DNA from: Triplophysa rosa
Taxonomy: Eukaryota; Chordata; Actinopteri; Cypriniformes; Nemacheilidae
Assembly: GCF_024868665.1 (NCBI RefSeq)
Contig: NC_079907.1
Span: 16,620,045-16,684,044 of the forward strand
Direction of reading: 5' to 3'
Length of the DNA stretch: 64,000 nt
Shown here: positions 31,273 to 42,634 of the stretch, piece by piece
Layout: each line of letters starts with the position of its first letter
Position numbering within the stretch: position 1 is the stretch's first letter
Translations under genes and position numbers: made by a program
The notes under the pieces: generated by a model
Seen by the model: the letters and a program-made list of their open reading frames with translations, nothing else
What the model was told of the DNA's origin: nothing
Databases searched by the model: none

Positions 31273-34200
31273 TCAAATTCCCCAACAGCAAGATGAACTC
31301 CCGATCGAAGCTACCTCACACACAAAGGTAACATGTGCAGACTCAGCTTAAGTCCCGCCCAACAAGACAGCAGTGATGTCACTATTAAACGGGTTGCTTA
31401 CCAACAGCCACAGAACCCAGGAGACAGCAGAATACTTGGTTTGCAGTTCACGAAACCCAGGGCCTAGTAGGATGTTTAGCTCGCAGTTTGCAGACCCGAG
31501 AAATAGTAGGATATTTAACTCTCAGCCTTCACAGCTCACGAAACCCTCGGACCTTTAACGCCCAGCCTTACACAACAGCAATCATCCACCTTCACCACAG
31601 AAAACGAGCTAAAAGAGGACTCATGTACATTCAAGCGCTGGGCAAGCCCCACGGTAATGCAACAGTAGACGGTCAGTAGTTTTGCGGTTTTTCTGCGACT
31701 CAGACAATACGCCGCAGCCTTCCTACTAATGAACCGGAAGCAGAACGGTACTTGGGAAGGGACACTCATCAAAGGGACGCACTCCTATTTATCGGGAGAT
31801 CTCCGACGTTAAACACCATACCTTAATTAATTTGACAACCCATTCCGCCACCAGTTATGGATATACCAATTAATTTGATGGATATACTACACATGTATGC
31901 ATGCACCTTTTTGTGTGCATCTGTTTCTGTATTCTGTATGCAATTCTATGTGGATTTGTATTTTGCTCATTTGTGCATGTTTGGCTTAGATTCTTAGGTG
32001 AAAATAGCCATTGAGTAAAGCTTTAAATCTGCGATGAATCAGCCATAAGCTTTTTTAAAGATTGGTGCCCTGAGACATGAAGCAGTATTTGCTACACAGA
32101 GGCCTGCAGTATCATTTAGGGGCTTAGGAAAAACAGCAAATTGGGAACAATAAATGTAAACATCAATGCCTGTATGCCAGCTGCACACTACATTCTTAGA
32201 ATCAAAGACCTCATCAATGTAATTCATAATATGGAACTAATCCAGAGGGACAACAACAAAAATGCCAGAAACTATATAATACATTCTATAAAACTGTAAA
32301 ACTGCACAGCAGCACTTTGGGGTCTGCATGGCCCCGTCCCTGTTTATTGGTCAAAAAAGACTACAGGCATATTCAAACAACTAGATGCAATTTTTGCTCC
32401 TACACAATTGCACAGCTTATGGCGTGATTCTGTTATTTGCATAACCATTTGCAATGGTTTTAAAGTTGATGGCGTCAACAAAGTAATAAAATCCAGTTTT
32501 ACATCAAGGAGTAAAGTTTTAGCAAAAACTTTTGTCTTACTGTAGAAGGCAGACAGACATACTGTATTGCCATATCCAGTTTCAGCCTCTGCTTAGAATT
32601 TGCTATTTCATACTGTTGCATCATAGGCTACAGACCAAATCTCCTGTTTCAGTTTGGGGCTACAAAGACCCAGAAGAACCCTGTTGCCAGAAGAAGAGGG
32701 GAGTGTAAATACAAAAATAAAATTATAGAGCAGCGTGAGATCAGTTACAGCTGTTTGCAAGGAGACAGATCATAAGGTCCTGTTACTGTTCTGATAATAA
32801 AAATTAAGCCATGTTGTATGAAGGTTACTCTCCCATATTGACAAAATCCTTTCTGCTTGCCGATTAAACTCAAAGTCACTAACATATCAGTAATGTATAT
32901 ACATCTGTAACAAATCGTTTTCTAGTCCGATGCAATCTATGTCTCAGTCTGTAAATTGCTTAACAAGTAGCACTCCAGTAGCCCTACTAGTACCACATTT
33001 CTAAACAAACAAATCAATGGTGCTGCCCTAATAAATTTGCATTCATGGGTAGTTTCAGTTACATAAAATTATCCAAGTGCCTGCAAAAGTCTCCAAATAC
33101 AAACCTTTCTTTTGAAATGATGAGAACCTGATCCCTTTTACTCGGTGACGCATAAAACGGCCGTGCTCTAAATCAGGTGGTTTCTGACGGGCGACTGAAG
33201 TGATGGCAGACCTGATTATAGAGGCCTGGGAGTACGTTACCTGATCTGTAGCACATTGTATATCTGCCATATAAAACCTTTTATGATTCTAAACAATATT
33301 TCATTTGTCATTGCGTGATGTAGATTAATGAATCATAAGGCACAAGTCTTCTGACAAAGTAAAAGGCATTTATGATTAATTATTATTCAATAAAATTATT
33401 GGTAGATTATGATTACGACCCGCAATGTACCGCATAATTAAACATAATTTACAGTGTAACTACTTGTAATAATAATGTAACTCTACAGTACATATATGTA
33501 GGTAAATGGGAACAATATGCAACGTTTGGGGAATAAAGGTAGAATATTAGGAAAAAATATATACTGTAGGTATTTAAAAGGGGGGAACTATTTAAAAATT
33601 AAGTGGTAATGACCTAATATTCTAGACAACAATTTTATGACTGGGAGAAAGTTTAGCGCGAACATACACTGTGTACATTTTTGTAAAACAATGCGCCAAT
33701 AAATAAGCTACTAGGGGTATTTTTAACTATGGGTATTTTAATTATTACAGCACACATGATGGATATTACTAACAACAACACACTGGAAATATGAGGAAAT
33801 AATTAGTTCTGCTGTGTTTTATTTATAATTTTAACATATATGCTACTTACATGATGAAAGTATTGCATAAGGTTGATCTCAGCTGCAAATCATGTCACAA
33901 AATCAAATACAATCATGAGATGATTAAGTAAAAATCATCTCAGTGCATACATACTGTACAATTATATCATGAAAGCAAAGTGCAGCTAATTTAGTTTTAG
34001 TCATCTTTTTTAGGGCAAGTAAAAAAAAAACCATTGCAACATTTTTCTCTGTAATTACTTTGTAAATATACACATTGATCTATGTAGGGTACAATGTACA
34101 ATAAATATACACAAATCGATATCCTTCACTCTGCAGCATTTATTGTGAAGACAACTTTTTTTAAACACATTTACTATACTTCATCTGAATGAAATGTTCA

Positions 34201-34347
34201 CTGGTGATAACTGCAAGAAGGTACAAAGGCTGTGCTGTAGCTTTTGTGAATAAGTCACGGCTTAAGGGTGCTAAAAATGAAGTGCTTGCAACCCCTTAAA
34301 TCATGTCTAATCCACGATACAGCACTAGCCTCAAGCAGTTTATTGGC
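31273..34347. other. Long stretch with no identified gene
   Basis: The part to about 31860 probably belongs to the leader or LTR of the gypsy remnant. Its minus strand has GGTGGCGGAATGGG near 31845, which could be a tRNA primer-binding site, but no LTR end can be confirmed. It also has loose internal repetition of (T/C)AGTAGGATRTTTA(A/G)CTC (31470-31520). From 31870 to 34347 the sequence is AT-rich, with only short frames and no terminal repeats, RNA genes or splice-flanked coding blocks that I can recognise. Confidence 0.4.
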
Positions 34348-34845
34348 TGTCAGGCTGAGGCCCGAACCCGGGTCGTTGGCGTAGCGCTATGACACACTAC
34401 CACAGAGCCACGGAGGAACTGAGGAATCCAGCAAACAGACAGAGTCAAACAGGTAGAAGTAAGGTTGGTTTATTCCTCCACAAAAAATGATATAATCCAT
34501 AAAAAATAATCCAAAAAGAACGTAAATGAGATGTAACCCAAAAAGCAAAATAATCCACAGAAAAAAACTAGCAAAGGTAATCCACAAAAGCAAAAAGTCC
34601 TCGGTGCAAAAAACAAAGTCACAAAGGGTAATCCAAAAGAACTTGAGCTAGAGCTAGAGACAGCAAAACACATAACAATAACCAAGCGTTGAATGAGAGG
34701 ACCAGAGCTTCTTAAATAGCCCAGAATAAATGGGACATAGGTGTGGGCAATTATACTAATGATGGGTCTCGCCACAGTCTAGAAATAGGACCCGATAGCG
34801 ACCTCTAGTGGTAGAGATCAAAGTCCAGAGCCAACAATCCTCACA
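34348..34845 (-). repeat. 3' LTR of the chromovirus
   Basis: This 498-bp LTR is closely similar to 40558-41051. On the minus strand AATAAA is at 34469-34474. It is the distal LTR for minus-strand transcription. Confidence 0.9.
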
Positions 34846-34857
34846 GGACCCCCTCCT

Positions 34858-35439
34858 CTAGGAACGGCTCCTGACGTTCCCACCAAGACGACCGGGGTTG
34901 AGAGAGTGGAATTCTCTAACCAGCTTGGGGTGAAGGATGTCTTTGGCCAGAACCCAGGAGCGCTCCTCAGGACCATAGCCCTCCCAATCCACTAGATACT
35001 GCCGAGAACCACGAACTCGGCGGGTATCCAGGATACGGCAGACTGTGTAGGCGGGCTGGCCATCAATGATCCTGGGAGGAGGAGGTCTACCTGGTGTGAG
35101 GAACGGAGAAGACAACACAGGTTTAAGTAGAGACACGTGAAATGTGGGATTAATTTTCAGAGACCTAGGTAAGTATAGCCTGTAAGTAACCGGGTTAACT
35201 TTCCTGGCGATTTTGAATGGACCGATGAACCTCTGAGATAGCTTGCGAGACTCTACCCTCAAAGAAATGTTCTTTGTGGAGAGCCACACTCTTTGGCCGG
35301 CAAGTAGGGTAGGAGGTGGTCTGCATCTGCGGTTGGCGTGCTGTTGATATAGCTGAGATGTTTTGAGGAGTTTGAGACGAGTCCTTTGCCACACCTGCTT
35401 GCAGTGTCTAACCCACCATTGGGCGGAAGGAACATTCAC
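34858..35439 (-). CDS. Chromovirus integrase C-terminus with chromodomain
   Basis: The 193-codon frame carries the GPY/F module ([46 protein letters not shown]). It ends with a chromodomain, [20 protein letters not shown] then [19 protein letters not shown], including the aromatic and W-x-x-Y positions typical of the fold. In chromoviruses this domain directs integration to particular chromatin. It ends 13 bases before the 3' LTR. The frame is a continuation of pol and probably has no start of its own. Confidence 0.85.
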   Translation of the reverse strand: MNVPSAQWWVRHCKQVWQRTRLKLLKTSQLYQQHANRRCRPPPTLLAGQRVWLSTKNISLRVESRKLSQRFIGPFKIARKVNPVTYRLYLPRSLKINPTFHVSLLKPVLSSPFLTPGRPPPPRIIDGQPAYTVCRILDTRRVRGSRQYLVDWEGYGPEERSWVLAKDILHPKLVREFHSLNPGRLGGNVRSRS

Positions 35440-36503
35440 TTATGCTTCTTTCTCTCGGGAAATAGAGGGGGGAATACCCGAACAAACACTCAAAGGGCGA
35501 CATGTCAGTAGCAGAAGACTTCAATGTGTTGTGAGCATACTCGGCCCACACGACAAACTCAGACCATGAGGAAGGGTTTCTGGCTGCCATGCACCGGAGG
35601 GTGGTCTCAAGATCTTAGTTGAGTCTCTCTGTTTCTCCGTTAGATTCCGGGTGGAATCCCGAGGAGAGACTTGCGGTAGCTCCTAAGGACTGGCAGAAGG
35701 CTCGCCAGAAACGTGAGGAGAACTGGGGGCCCCATATCCGAGACGATGTCTAGGGGAATGCCGAATACTCGGAAGACATGTTCCACCATAAGTTCGGCAG
35801 TCTCTTTGGCTGTGGGCAGCTTGGGTAGGGGAATGAACCAGGCGGTTTTGGAAAACCTATCCACTATAACCATTATAGTGGTTTTGCCGTGGGATGGGGG
35901 AAGACCAGTGATGAAGTCCATGGAGAGGTGGGACCAGGGTCTGTGGGGTATGGGGAGGGAGTGTAATAATCCTTGGGGGAGGCGGTGAGGCACCTTATTT
36001 CGGTTGCACGTGGGGCAGGCTTTGACATATGTGGTGACATCTTCCTTGATGGTTGGCCACCAGAACCGCCTCTGGAGGAACTCGAGAGTGCGCCCAATAC
36101 CCGGGTGACAAGTGAACTTCGAGGAGTGCCCCCACTGCAACACTTGGGATCTGACAGTCTTGGGAACAAACAGACGGTTGGTGGGTCCTCCTCCAGGGTC
36201 TGGTTCTCGGGATTGTGCTTGCTTAACCTTATCGCCCAGATCCCATTTGATGGGAGCGACTATCCTAGCACTGGGAACGATAGGTTGTGCAGACTCATCT
36301 TGAGGGGACTTGACATAGATACGGGACAGTGTATCTGGCTTCAAGTTCTTTGACCCAGGACGATATGACAATGTAAAATGGAAGCGGTTAAAAAAAAAAT
36401 GGGGACCACCGAGCTTGGCGAGGATTGAGACGTTTAGCCTGTTGGATGTACTCAAGGTTTTTATGGTCAGTGAGTACCTGGAATGGATGTTTGGCGCCCT
36501 CAA
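35408..36503 (-). pseudogene. Chromovirus integrase, N-terminus and core
   Basis: Following RNase H (SYRPGSKNLKPDTLSRIY) there is an HHCC zinc-binding region, GHSSKFTCHPGIGRTLEFLQ...CPTCNRNK. The core has SMDFITGLPPS (first Asp) and [15 protein letters not shown] (second Asp). The sequence then leaves frame and resumes at 35590 with MAARNPSSWSEFVVWAEYAH and SSATDMSPFECLFGYSP. The second Asp context is usually SDRGPQF, so SDMGPP marks the frameshift site. The catalytic Glu would lie in the shifted part between 35640 and 35590. Integrase would insert the cDNA, but this copy is broken. Confidence 0.8.
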
Positions 36504-37350
36504 GCCAATGCCTCCACTCCTCCAGTGCCAGTTTGACGGCTAGTAACTCCCTATCCCCTACGTGGTAATTCCCTTCAGTGGGCGTGAGACAATGGGACAG
36601 AAAGGCACATGGGTGTAATTTGCCATCGTCTCCCCTCTGAGACAGTACCGCTACAACTCCCAAATCCGAGGCGTCAACCTCCACAATAAAGGGAGTGTCC
36701 AGATTAGGGATGATTAGTACCGGGGCGGAAGTAAATAGTCCTTTGAGGTGCTTGAATGCGGATTCGGCTGCGGGTCCCCAGCTGAACCTGCTCACCTTAT
36801 CCTTCGTGAGAGCCGACAGAGGAGCCACCACAGTGCTAAAGTTCAGGATGAATTTACGGTAAAAATTGGCAAAGCCAAGAAAACGTTGCACCTCTTTCAC
36901 CGACGAAGGGGTAGGTCAGTCCGCAATGGCTTGAACCTTCAAGGGATCCATCATTACCTGACCCGGCTGGATTATAAACCCCAAGAATGGCACTTTGGTG
37001 ACGTGGAATTCACACTTCTCGGGTTTGACGTACAGATGGTTGTCCAGCAGGCATCTGAGAACCTTGTTGACATGGACCACATGCTCTTGCAGAGAACTCG
37101 AGAAGATGAGAATATCGTCCAGATAGACGAAAACAAACAGATTAAGCATGTCCCTGAGGACGTCATTGATAAGACACTGGAAGACTGCGGGAGCATTAGT
37201 GAGGCCGAAGGGCATGACCCGGTATTCATAATGTCCAGTTGGGGTGTTGAATGCCGTTTTCCATTCATCCCCCTGCTTGATTCGCACGAGGTGGTATGCA
37301 TTGCGTAAATCAAGTTTCGTGAAAATGGACGCCTCTTGTAGAATCTCGAA
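36388..37350 (-). pseudogene. Chromovirus RT palm and RNase H, separated by Rex1
   Basis: Minus-strand coding resumes at 37350 with [20 protein letters not shown] (catalytic Asp in KLDLRNAYH). It continues with [33 protein letters not shown] (Asp pair) and [11 protein letters not shown]. From 36900 it has [19 protein letters not shown], then RNase [41 protein letters not shown] and [14 protein letters not shown], which hold the Asp, Glu and Asp of the active site. A frame break lies near 36905-36915. Apart from that and the LINE insertion the domain set is complete. Confidence 0.85.
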
Positions 37351-38732
37351 TTGACTGCATTACATCCTACAACACCTAGACAGACCAGGGACTTACGTCA
37401 GGATCCTGTTTGTAGACTTCAGCTCGGCCTTCAACACCATAATCCCAGACCTCCTCCTGCCCAAGCTTACCCAGCTCTCTGTGCCAACCTCTACCTGTCA
37501 GTGGATTATTAACTTCCTGTCGAACAGGCAGCAGCTAGTGAGGTTGGGAAAATTTAAATCCAGCACATGTACCATCAGCACCGGAGCTCCTCAAGGATGT
37601 GTTCTTTCTCCACTGCTATATTCACTCTACACAAACGAATGCACCTCTACAGACCCTTCTGTCAAACTCCTGAAGTTTGCAGATGACACCACAGTCATTG
37701 GCCTTATTCAAGACGGTGATGAATCTGCCTACAGAAAGGAGGTTGCTCAGCTGGCTGCCTGGTGTAGTCAAAACAACCTAGAGCTGAATGCATTCAAGAC
37801 AGTGGAGATGATAGTGGATTTCAGAAGGAACCCTCCATCACTTCCTCCCCTCACCATCCTGGACAGCACTGTGGATACTGTGGAGTCATTCAGGTTCCTG
37901 GGCTCCACCATCTCTCAGGACCTGAAGTGGGAGTCCCACATAGACTCCATTGTAAAGAAGGCCCAGCAGAGGTTATACTTCCTCCGTCAATTGAGGAAGT
38001 TCAACCTACCACAGGAGCTACTGACCCAGTTCTACTCAGTGGTCATCGAATCTGTTCTGTGCACTTCAATTACTGTTTGGTATGGCTCGGCCACCAAATC
38101 AGACCTACGAAGACTACAACGGACAGTTCGTAGTGCTGAGAAAATTATTGGTGCTCCTCTGCCCACACTTCAGGACCTGTACGATTCCAGAGTGAAAAAC
38201 AGGGCAAGAAAAATCATCATTGACTCCACACACCCAGCACACAAACTCTTTGATCTGCTGCCCTCTGGCCGGCGCTTTAGAGCACCAAACACCAGGACTT
38301 CCAGACACAGAAGCAGCTTCTTCCCCCAGGCAATCTCCCTCCTAAACAGATAACTGCTCCTTAAGAGCAATATTCCACTTCCACTACTCCTATAGTGTGC
38401 ACTATAGTGCCTTATTATATCTACATCTTATGTATACATGTATATAACACTACCTCTACTTACTAAATTATCCATTTGCACAAGTGTACATACAATATGT
38501 TTATTCTACTATATACTACCCTGTACAATGTCTCTTATATGTTATTATCCCCCATTTTCTGTAAAATAGTCTTTATTTTATATATGCACAATTTATAATC
38601 TTTTAGACTGTAAATCGTATTATATTGTATTGTCATTGTGTTGAATGTCTGTACTAGAAGCTTCCAACACCAAAGAAAATTCCTTGTGTGTGCAAGCACA
38701 CTTGGCAATAAAGCTCTTCTGATTCTGATTCT
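37351..38732 (+). mobile_element. Rex1-type LINE, 5'-truncated, inserted in the chromovirus
   Basis: The insertion is opposite in orientation to its host. The chromovirus RT codons around ATAFE flank it on both sides, so the limits are clear to within a few bases. It starts inside the RT domain and ends with CTTGGCAATAAAGCTCTTCT and a (GATTCT)n tail, the known 3' signature of fish Rex1/Babar elements. The insertion is younger than the chromovirus. Confidence 0.88.
37361..38353 (+). CDS. Rex1 reverse transcriptase, C-terminal two-thirds
   Basis: The frame is open from the truncation point: [20 protein letters not shown] with SSAFNTI (catalytic Asp in FVDFSSAFN), [33 protein letters not shown] (Asp pair), [19 protein letters not shown] and [18 protein letters not shown]. 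It continues to [12 protein letters not shown] and the stop at 38353. About 330 codons remain of a protein that normally also has an endonuclease. All palm motifs are intact, and there are no internal stops or frameshifts, unlike the host element. Expression is unlikely because the 5' half is missing. Confidence 0.85.
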   Translation, partial: YILQHLDRPGTYVRILFVDFSSAFNTIIPDLLLPKLTQLSVPTSTCQWIINFLSNRQQLVRLGKFKSSTCTISTGAPQGCVLSPLLYSLYTNECTSTDPSVKLLKFADDTTVIGLIQDGDESAYRKEVAQLAAWCSQNNLELNAFKTVEMIVDFRRNPPSLPPLTILDSTVDTVESFRFLGSTISQDLKWESHIDSIVKKAQQRLYFLRQLRKFNLPQELLTQFYSVVIESVLCTSITVWYGSATKSDLRRLQRTVRSAEKIIGAPLPTLQDLYDSRVKNRARKIIIDSTHPAHKLFDLLPSGRRFRAPNTRTSRHRSSFFPQAISLLNR

Positions 38733-39644
38733 GAAAGCTGTGGCCATCAGAGGTAAGGGGTACCGGTTTCTCACGGTGATCTTATTAAGTCCCCGGTAAT
38801 CAATACATGGCCGGAAGCCACCATCCTTCTTACCCACAAAAAATAATCCAGCTCCCGCCGGAGAGGTAGAGGGGCGGATAATACCAGCTGCTAGGGATTC
38901 CTTGATGTATTTGTCCATGGCCAGAAGCTCGGGAGGTGACAGAGAGAATATCCGACCCCTAGGAGGACAACTATCTGGGAGTAAGTCGATGGTGCAATCA
39001 TATGGTCGGTGAGGTGGTAGGGAAGTAGCTCTTCTCTTACAAAACACCGTCTTGAGGTGATGGTACTGAGACGGGACTCGAGAGAGGTCTAAGGGTTCTT
39101 GGGACTCAAGGACAGGTTCGGGAAGAATCTGGGTCAAGCAAGAAGTCTGACACGTGGAACCCCAGCTGATAACTGCACCCGTAGTCCAGTCCAAGTGTGG
39201 ACTGTGCTGAAGAAGCCAGGGGTGGCCTAAGATCAACGGGAACTCAGGTGACTGAATGAAGTGAAAACTTAGTTCTTCACGATGGAGATCCGTGATGAGC
39301 CCGAGCACAGAGGTAAGGTGAGTAATTCTCCCTGGAGCTAGCGGTCTTCCATCCAAGGCAGTAACCGTAAGGGGCTCAGGAAGAGGTTCTGTGGGAATCT
39401 GAAGCCGTTCGGCCAGGGAAATGTCTATGAAATTCCCGGCTGCCCCGGAATCAATAAAAGCGTGAAGTTGGTGCATGTGATCTTCCCAAGTGAGAGTGAC
39501 AGGAAGGAAAAGTCCAGCGTTGGACGGTGGATCTGAACGTGTGACTCCCGTTACAGTCCTTCCTAGCCTGTGCGGGACTGGGAGTTTCCCGAGAGCTCGG
39601 GGCAAGTTGATCGAAAGTGACCGTGTAAGCCACAATAAAGGCAA
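38733..39644 (-). CDS. Chromovirus pol, protease and start of RT (interrupted)
   Basis: The frame starts within the end of gag. It contains the aspartic protease HAFIDSGAAGNFIDISLAER (DSGA active site) and FPLILGHPWLLQHSPHLDW. After a linker comes the RT N-terminus: PYDCTIDLLPDSCPPRGRIF, GLFFVGKKDGGFRPCIDYRG and NRYPLPLMATAF. At that point (38733) the coding sequence runs into the Rex1 insertion and the remaining frame to 38535 is LINE sequence read backwards. The protease looks complete. RT cannot be made because its palm lies on the other side of the insertion. Confidence 0.85.
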
Positions 39645-40540
39645 CGATGTTCCCTCATGCGACGGTCTCGTTCAGAGTGAGACAGCCGGGTCCTCCCCAA
39701 CTGCATGGGCTCTGGGGGTTCTTGAAAAGCTGGGGCGTTGGGAACATACGTAACTCTGGTAGGTAGTCTAGGAAGGGGAACCCGAACCTGGTCTCTCTCT
39801 CTCAGTCGGTTATCCAATTGTATGGCCTGGTCAATGAGTGTCTGGATCTCCCTTGCTGGTTCTCTGAAGGCTAGATCGTCCTTGATCCTCTCAGTCAGTC
39901 CATTCAAGAAGCACACCATCAGAGCCTCGTCATTCCACCCACTCCCTGCTGCTAATGTCTGGAAGTGAATGGCATATTCGGCAACACTCTCATTGCCTTG
40001 TTGTAGCGTCAGGAGTCTCCTAGAAGCTAATAGATCACTGAGGGGGTGATCGAAGACTCGTTTGAACTCCTCCTCAAACTTTAACAGGCTTGAACAACAT
40101 GGTGCCTGTGCCTTCCACACCGACGCTGCCCAGGAAAGTGCCTTGCCCGAGAGGAGGGTGATGATATATGCGATCCTGGCCCGATCAGATGGAAAAGAAG
40201 TTGGTTGTAATTCAAAGGTGAGGGAACACTGGGTGAGGAATCCGTCACAGGAACTAGGATCACCCGAGAAGCGTTGCGGTGGAGGTAAGCGTGGTTCTGT
40301 AGGTGTCACAGTGCCTTGGGAATCCCCCGGGGTGGTGGTTCCAGATGGAATAACTCCCGATGGTGTGGGAAGACGCTCGAAAATCTGACGAACCAACGCC
40401 AACAGCTCAGAGAGGATCTGCGAGTGTTTGGTCATCACGGTCTCCTGTTGTGCGAGAGCGGTCTCATGACGTCGGACCATCGAATCATGCTGTACCACCG
40501 TAGCTAGCACTTCGTGAGGATCACCTGATGCTGGATTCAT
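39563..40540 (-). CDS. Chromovirus gag
   Basis: This open frame of 325 codons starts MNPASGDPHEVLATVVQHDS, 17 bases inside the LTR. An N-terminal coiled-coil-like stretch is followed by the capsid (retrotransposon gag) region: RFSGDPSSCDGFLTQC, RARIAYIITLLSGKALSWAA, FKRVFDHP and LTLQQGNESVAEYAIHFQTL. It ends with a CCHC zinc knuckle, CLYCGLHGHFRSTCP. Gag forms the particle that holds element RNA. The frame is intact. It overlaps the start of the pol frame by about 80 bases in a different register, so pol would need frameshifting or reinitiation. Confidence 0.85.
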   Translation of the reverse strand: MNPASGDPHEVLATVVQHDSMVRRHETALAQQETVMTKHSQILSELLALVRQIFERLPTPSGVIPSGTTTPGDSQGTVTPTEPRLPPPQRFSGDPSSCDGFLTQCSLTFELQPTSFPSDRARIAYIITLLSGKALSWAASVWKAQAPCCSSLLKFEEEFKRVFDHPLSDLLASRRLLTLQQGNESVAEYAIHFQTLAAGSGWNDEALMVCFLNGLTERIKDDLAFREPAREIQTLIDQAIQLDNRLRERDQVRVPLPRLPTRVTYVPNAPAFQEPPEPMQLGRTRLSHSERDRRMREHRCLYCGLHGHFRSTCPELSGNSQSRTG

Positions 40541-40545
40541 GTTTG

Positions 40546-40556
40546 GCTTGGTTATT
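40546..40556 (-). promoter_or_regulatory. Putative self-priming primer-binding site
   Basis: Minus-strand AATAACCAAGC begins one base after the LTR. It pairs perfectly over 11 bases with the predicted RNA 5' end in the LTR (40883-40893). No obvious tRNA 3'-end match replaces it. Gag starts only six bases further on. Confidence 0.6.
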
Positions 40557-40557
40557 C

Positions 40558-41051
40558 TGTCAGGCTGAGGCCAGAACCCGGGTCGTTGGCGTAGCGCTCT
40601 GACGCACTACCACAGAGCCGAGGAACTGAGGAATCCAGCAAACAGACAGAGTCAAACAGGTAGAAGTAAAGTTGGTTTATTCCTCCACAAAAAAATGATA
40701 TAATCCATAAAAAATAATCCAAAGAGAACGTAAACGAGATGTAACCCAAAAAGCAAAATAATCTACAGAAAAAACTAACAAAGGTAATCCACAAAGCAAA
40801 AAGTCCTCGGTGCAAAAAACAAAGTCACAAAGGGTAATCCAAAAGAGCTTGAGCTAGAGCTAGAGACAGCAAAACACATAACAATAACCAAGCGTTGAAT
40901 GAGAGGACCAGAGCTTCTTAAATAGCCCAGAATAAATGGGACATAGGTGTGGGCAATTATACTAATGATGGGTATCGCCACAGTCTAGAAATAGGACCCG
41001 ATAGCGACCTCTAGTGGTAGAGATCAAAGTCCAGAGCCAACAATCCTCACA
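40558..41051 (-). repeat. 5' LTR of the chromovirus
   Basis: This 494-bp LTR is the proximal one for minus-strand transcription. It carries the TATA-like motif and the sequence complementary to the primer-binding site. Confidence 0.9.
40883..40924 (-). promoter_or_regulatory. LTR promoter: TATA-like motif and predicted RNA 5' end
   Basis: On the minus strand TATTTAAG (40924-40917) is followed about 31 bases later by GCTTGGTTATT (40893-40883). That sequence is exactly complementary to the 11 bases at 40546-40556 just inside the LTR. The spacing puts the predicted RNA start at this complementary segment, as self-priming requires. Confidence 0.6.
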
Positions 41052-41364
41052 ATTGGCTACCACACAATACAAATATTAAAGACAAAACTATGGATCAATC
41101 GAACTTTCATGAAGTAAATTACTAAACCTGCCCTTCATTGACCGACTGTGAACAGCAACAGAATGATCCTTGGGTGCAGCGGTCGAGCCCATTCTCATCA
41201 ATTGCATATAAATAACAGACGCTGTGTCAATATCATGTAATACGTACGCCAAAGTTCAATTTTACATGCGAGCAATACGCCTATTTCTGTTTTCATATGA
41301 TAAGACAATTTTAGTGTGCATGCATATTAAATGGCAATTTGTCTTATTAACCTATCCCTTAACC
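41052..41364. other. Unassigned spacer
   Basis: No gene or repeat boundary is visible between the chromovirus target duplication and the following hAT-like element. Confidence 0.4.
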
Positions 41365-42496
41365 CAGGAGTCTTCAACTAAAATTGCTTGAGGTCCAGTA
41401 AACAAACCCTCCTTGCCAGTCGAGGTCCGGACAATTAAATACCTAAAATCATGAATTGATGGTTTTTGGCAGACAAAAGAAATAAACATGTCTTTTCATA
41501 TCTATACAACGGCATAACAATGTCTGACAACAATATAATGAAGGAAAATGTGCAAAATGCCATAATCTCTAAACCTGCATTGAACATACATTCATTTCAA
41601 CATTATCAACTTTAAAAGAAAACTAAAGTGTTGTTTTCTGCTGAACTGAAATGAACAAATAGCAACATCAAGTTGCGACTGATCATCATCTGATAACATT
41701 TCAGCTCTTCTTCTGGCTGTTGCGGCTGAAAGGGGGTTAGTTTAATATTTTATTTTAGTTCATGTCTTCATTTTCCTTCTAAAAGTGTTTCACACACAGG
41801 CTCCATTCACTCTTTTACTATTTTCCCATCAGTAAAGGGCTTGTTATGTTTTCCTAAGATCCACTGTATTCTTAGCCGAACATTCGCTCGTTGTTGGGCG
41901 GTAAGTGAGTGAGGGAGGACCCATGTAGATCGCTACTACTGGGCTTTGAGCTAATATATTTTCCGTGTCCTTACCTCGGACTGCTGCTTGTAAGTTTCTT
42001 CAAAGTGTCTCTGTCTAATTTCATAATGCCGTTTAAAGTTTCCACTTTTGACAACCGCGACAGACTCCGATCAAATGAGACAAACCGGTCTCGTGCATCT
42101 CGATGCAGGAAGAATAAATGCAAATCTCTCGACCCATTCATCTCGGAAAACATGGTTTTCAGCGTCAACTTTTCTAACTTTTGAAAAGGACATTGTTTTT
42201 CAGTCACTGACAGTTACATCTGTCTACGCGCTGTGCAGCGAGTCTGTCCCGGCTCTCGTCTCTCGTCGAGACGTCGACATCTGAACGTGGCAACAGTGCG
42301 CATATGTTAACTGTCTGTGGCGCCATAGGACCCAAACTGCTACTGAGCGGACCTTGATGTGCCTGGTATAAATTTGATTGCATTATAAAATAATGTTAGG
42401 CGTTCATTTATTTATTATGTCAAAAGGCTTTGAGGTCCGGACGGATGCATCTCGCGGTCCGCATCCGGACCGGAGTCCGCTAGTTGGTGACCCCTG
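41365..42496. mobile_element. hAT-like non-autonomous transposon
   Basis: The left end is CAGGAGTCTTCAACTA and the right end, reverse-complemented, is CAGGGGTCACCAACTA, a typical hAT/Charlie-like terminus. The adjoining 8 bases are CCTTAACC (left) and CCCTAACC (right), matching at seven of eight positions, as expected for the 8-bp duplication of hAT elements. GAGGTCCGGAC blocks occur near both ends as subterminal repeats. The longest interior frames (about 90 codons) show no transposase motif. Confidence 0.7.
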
Positions 42497-42634
42497 CCCT
42501 AACCCAAACCCTAAACCTAAGGTTAGCATGCGTGCATATTATAACCTCTACCCAAACCCTAAACCTAACAGTACTATTTTAATTATTTCAGTGTTTCTTA
42601 TTCATGCACGCTTAAAAATGGCTGCTCTCACAGA
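42497..42634. other. CCCTAA-like short repeats
   Basis: AACCCAAACCCTAAACCTAA occurs twice, at 42501-42520 and, in near-identical form, at 42552-42569. This is a low-copy interstitial match to telomere-like sequence and not a telomere. Confidence 0.4.

Larger units (their letters stand above)
34348..41051 (-). mobile_element. Complete Ty3/gypsy chromovirus-type LTR retrotransposon
   Basis: Two LTRs (34348-34845 and 40558-41051) start TGTCAGGCTGAGG and end CCTCACA in plus-strand reading. The 6-bp direct repeat ATTGGC flanks both outer ends (34342-34347 and 41052-41057). On the minus strand the order is LTR, gag, protease, RT, RNase H, integrase, chromodomain, LTR: the chromovirus arrangement of the Tf1/sushi type. 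A Rex1 LINE has inserted in the RT at 37351-38732. The LTRs are nearly identical, suggesting a fairly young insertion, yet pol has several frame breaks. Confidence 0.9.

Noticed and set aside
31845..31870. LTR boundary with a tRNA-type primer site for the gypsy remnant
   Set aside because: A GGTGGCGGAATGGG motif is present on the minus strand, but no LTR pair, TG...CA end or target duplication could be found to support it.
36748..37308. 186-codon plus-strand frame in the chromovirus
   Set aside because: It is antisense to RT and RNase H, whose motifs are clear on the minus strand.
42500..42575. Interstitial telomere array
   Set aside because: Only a few imperfect CCCTAA-like motifs, with no TTAGGG periodicity beyond two short blocks.
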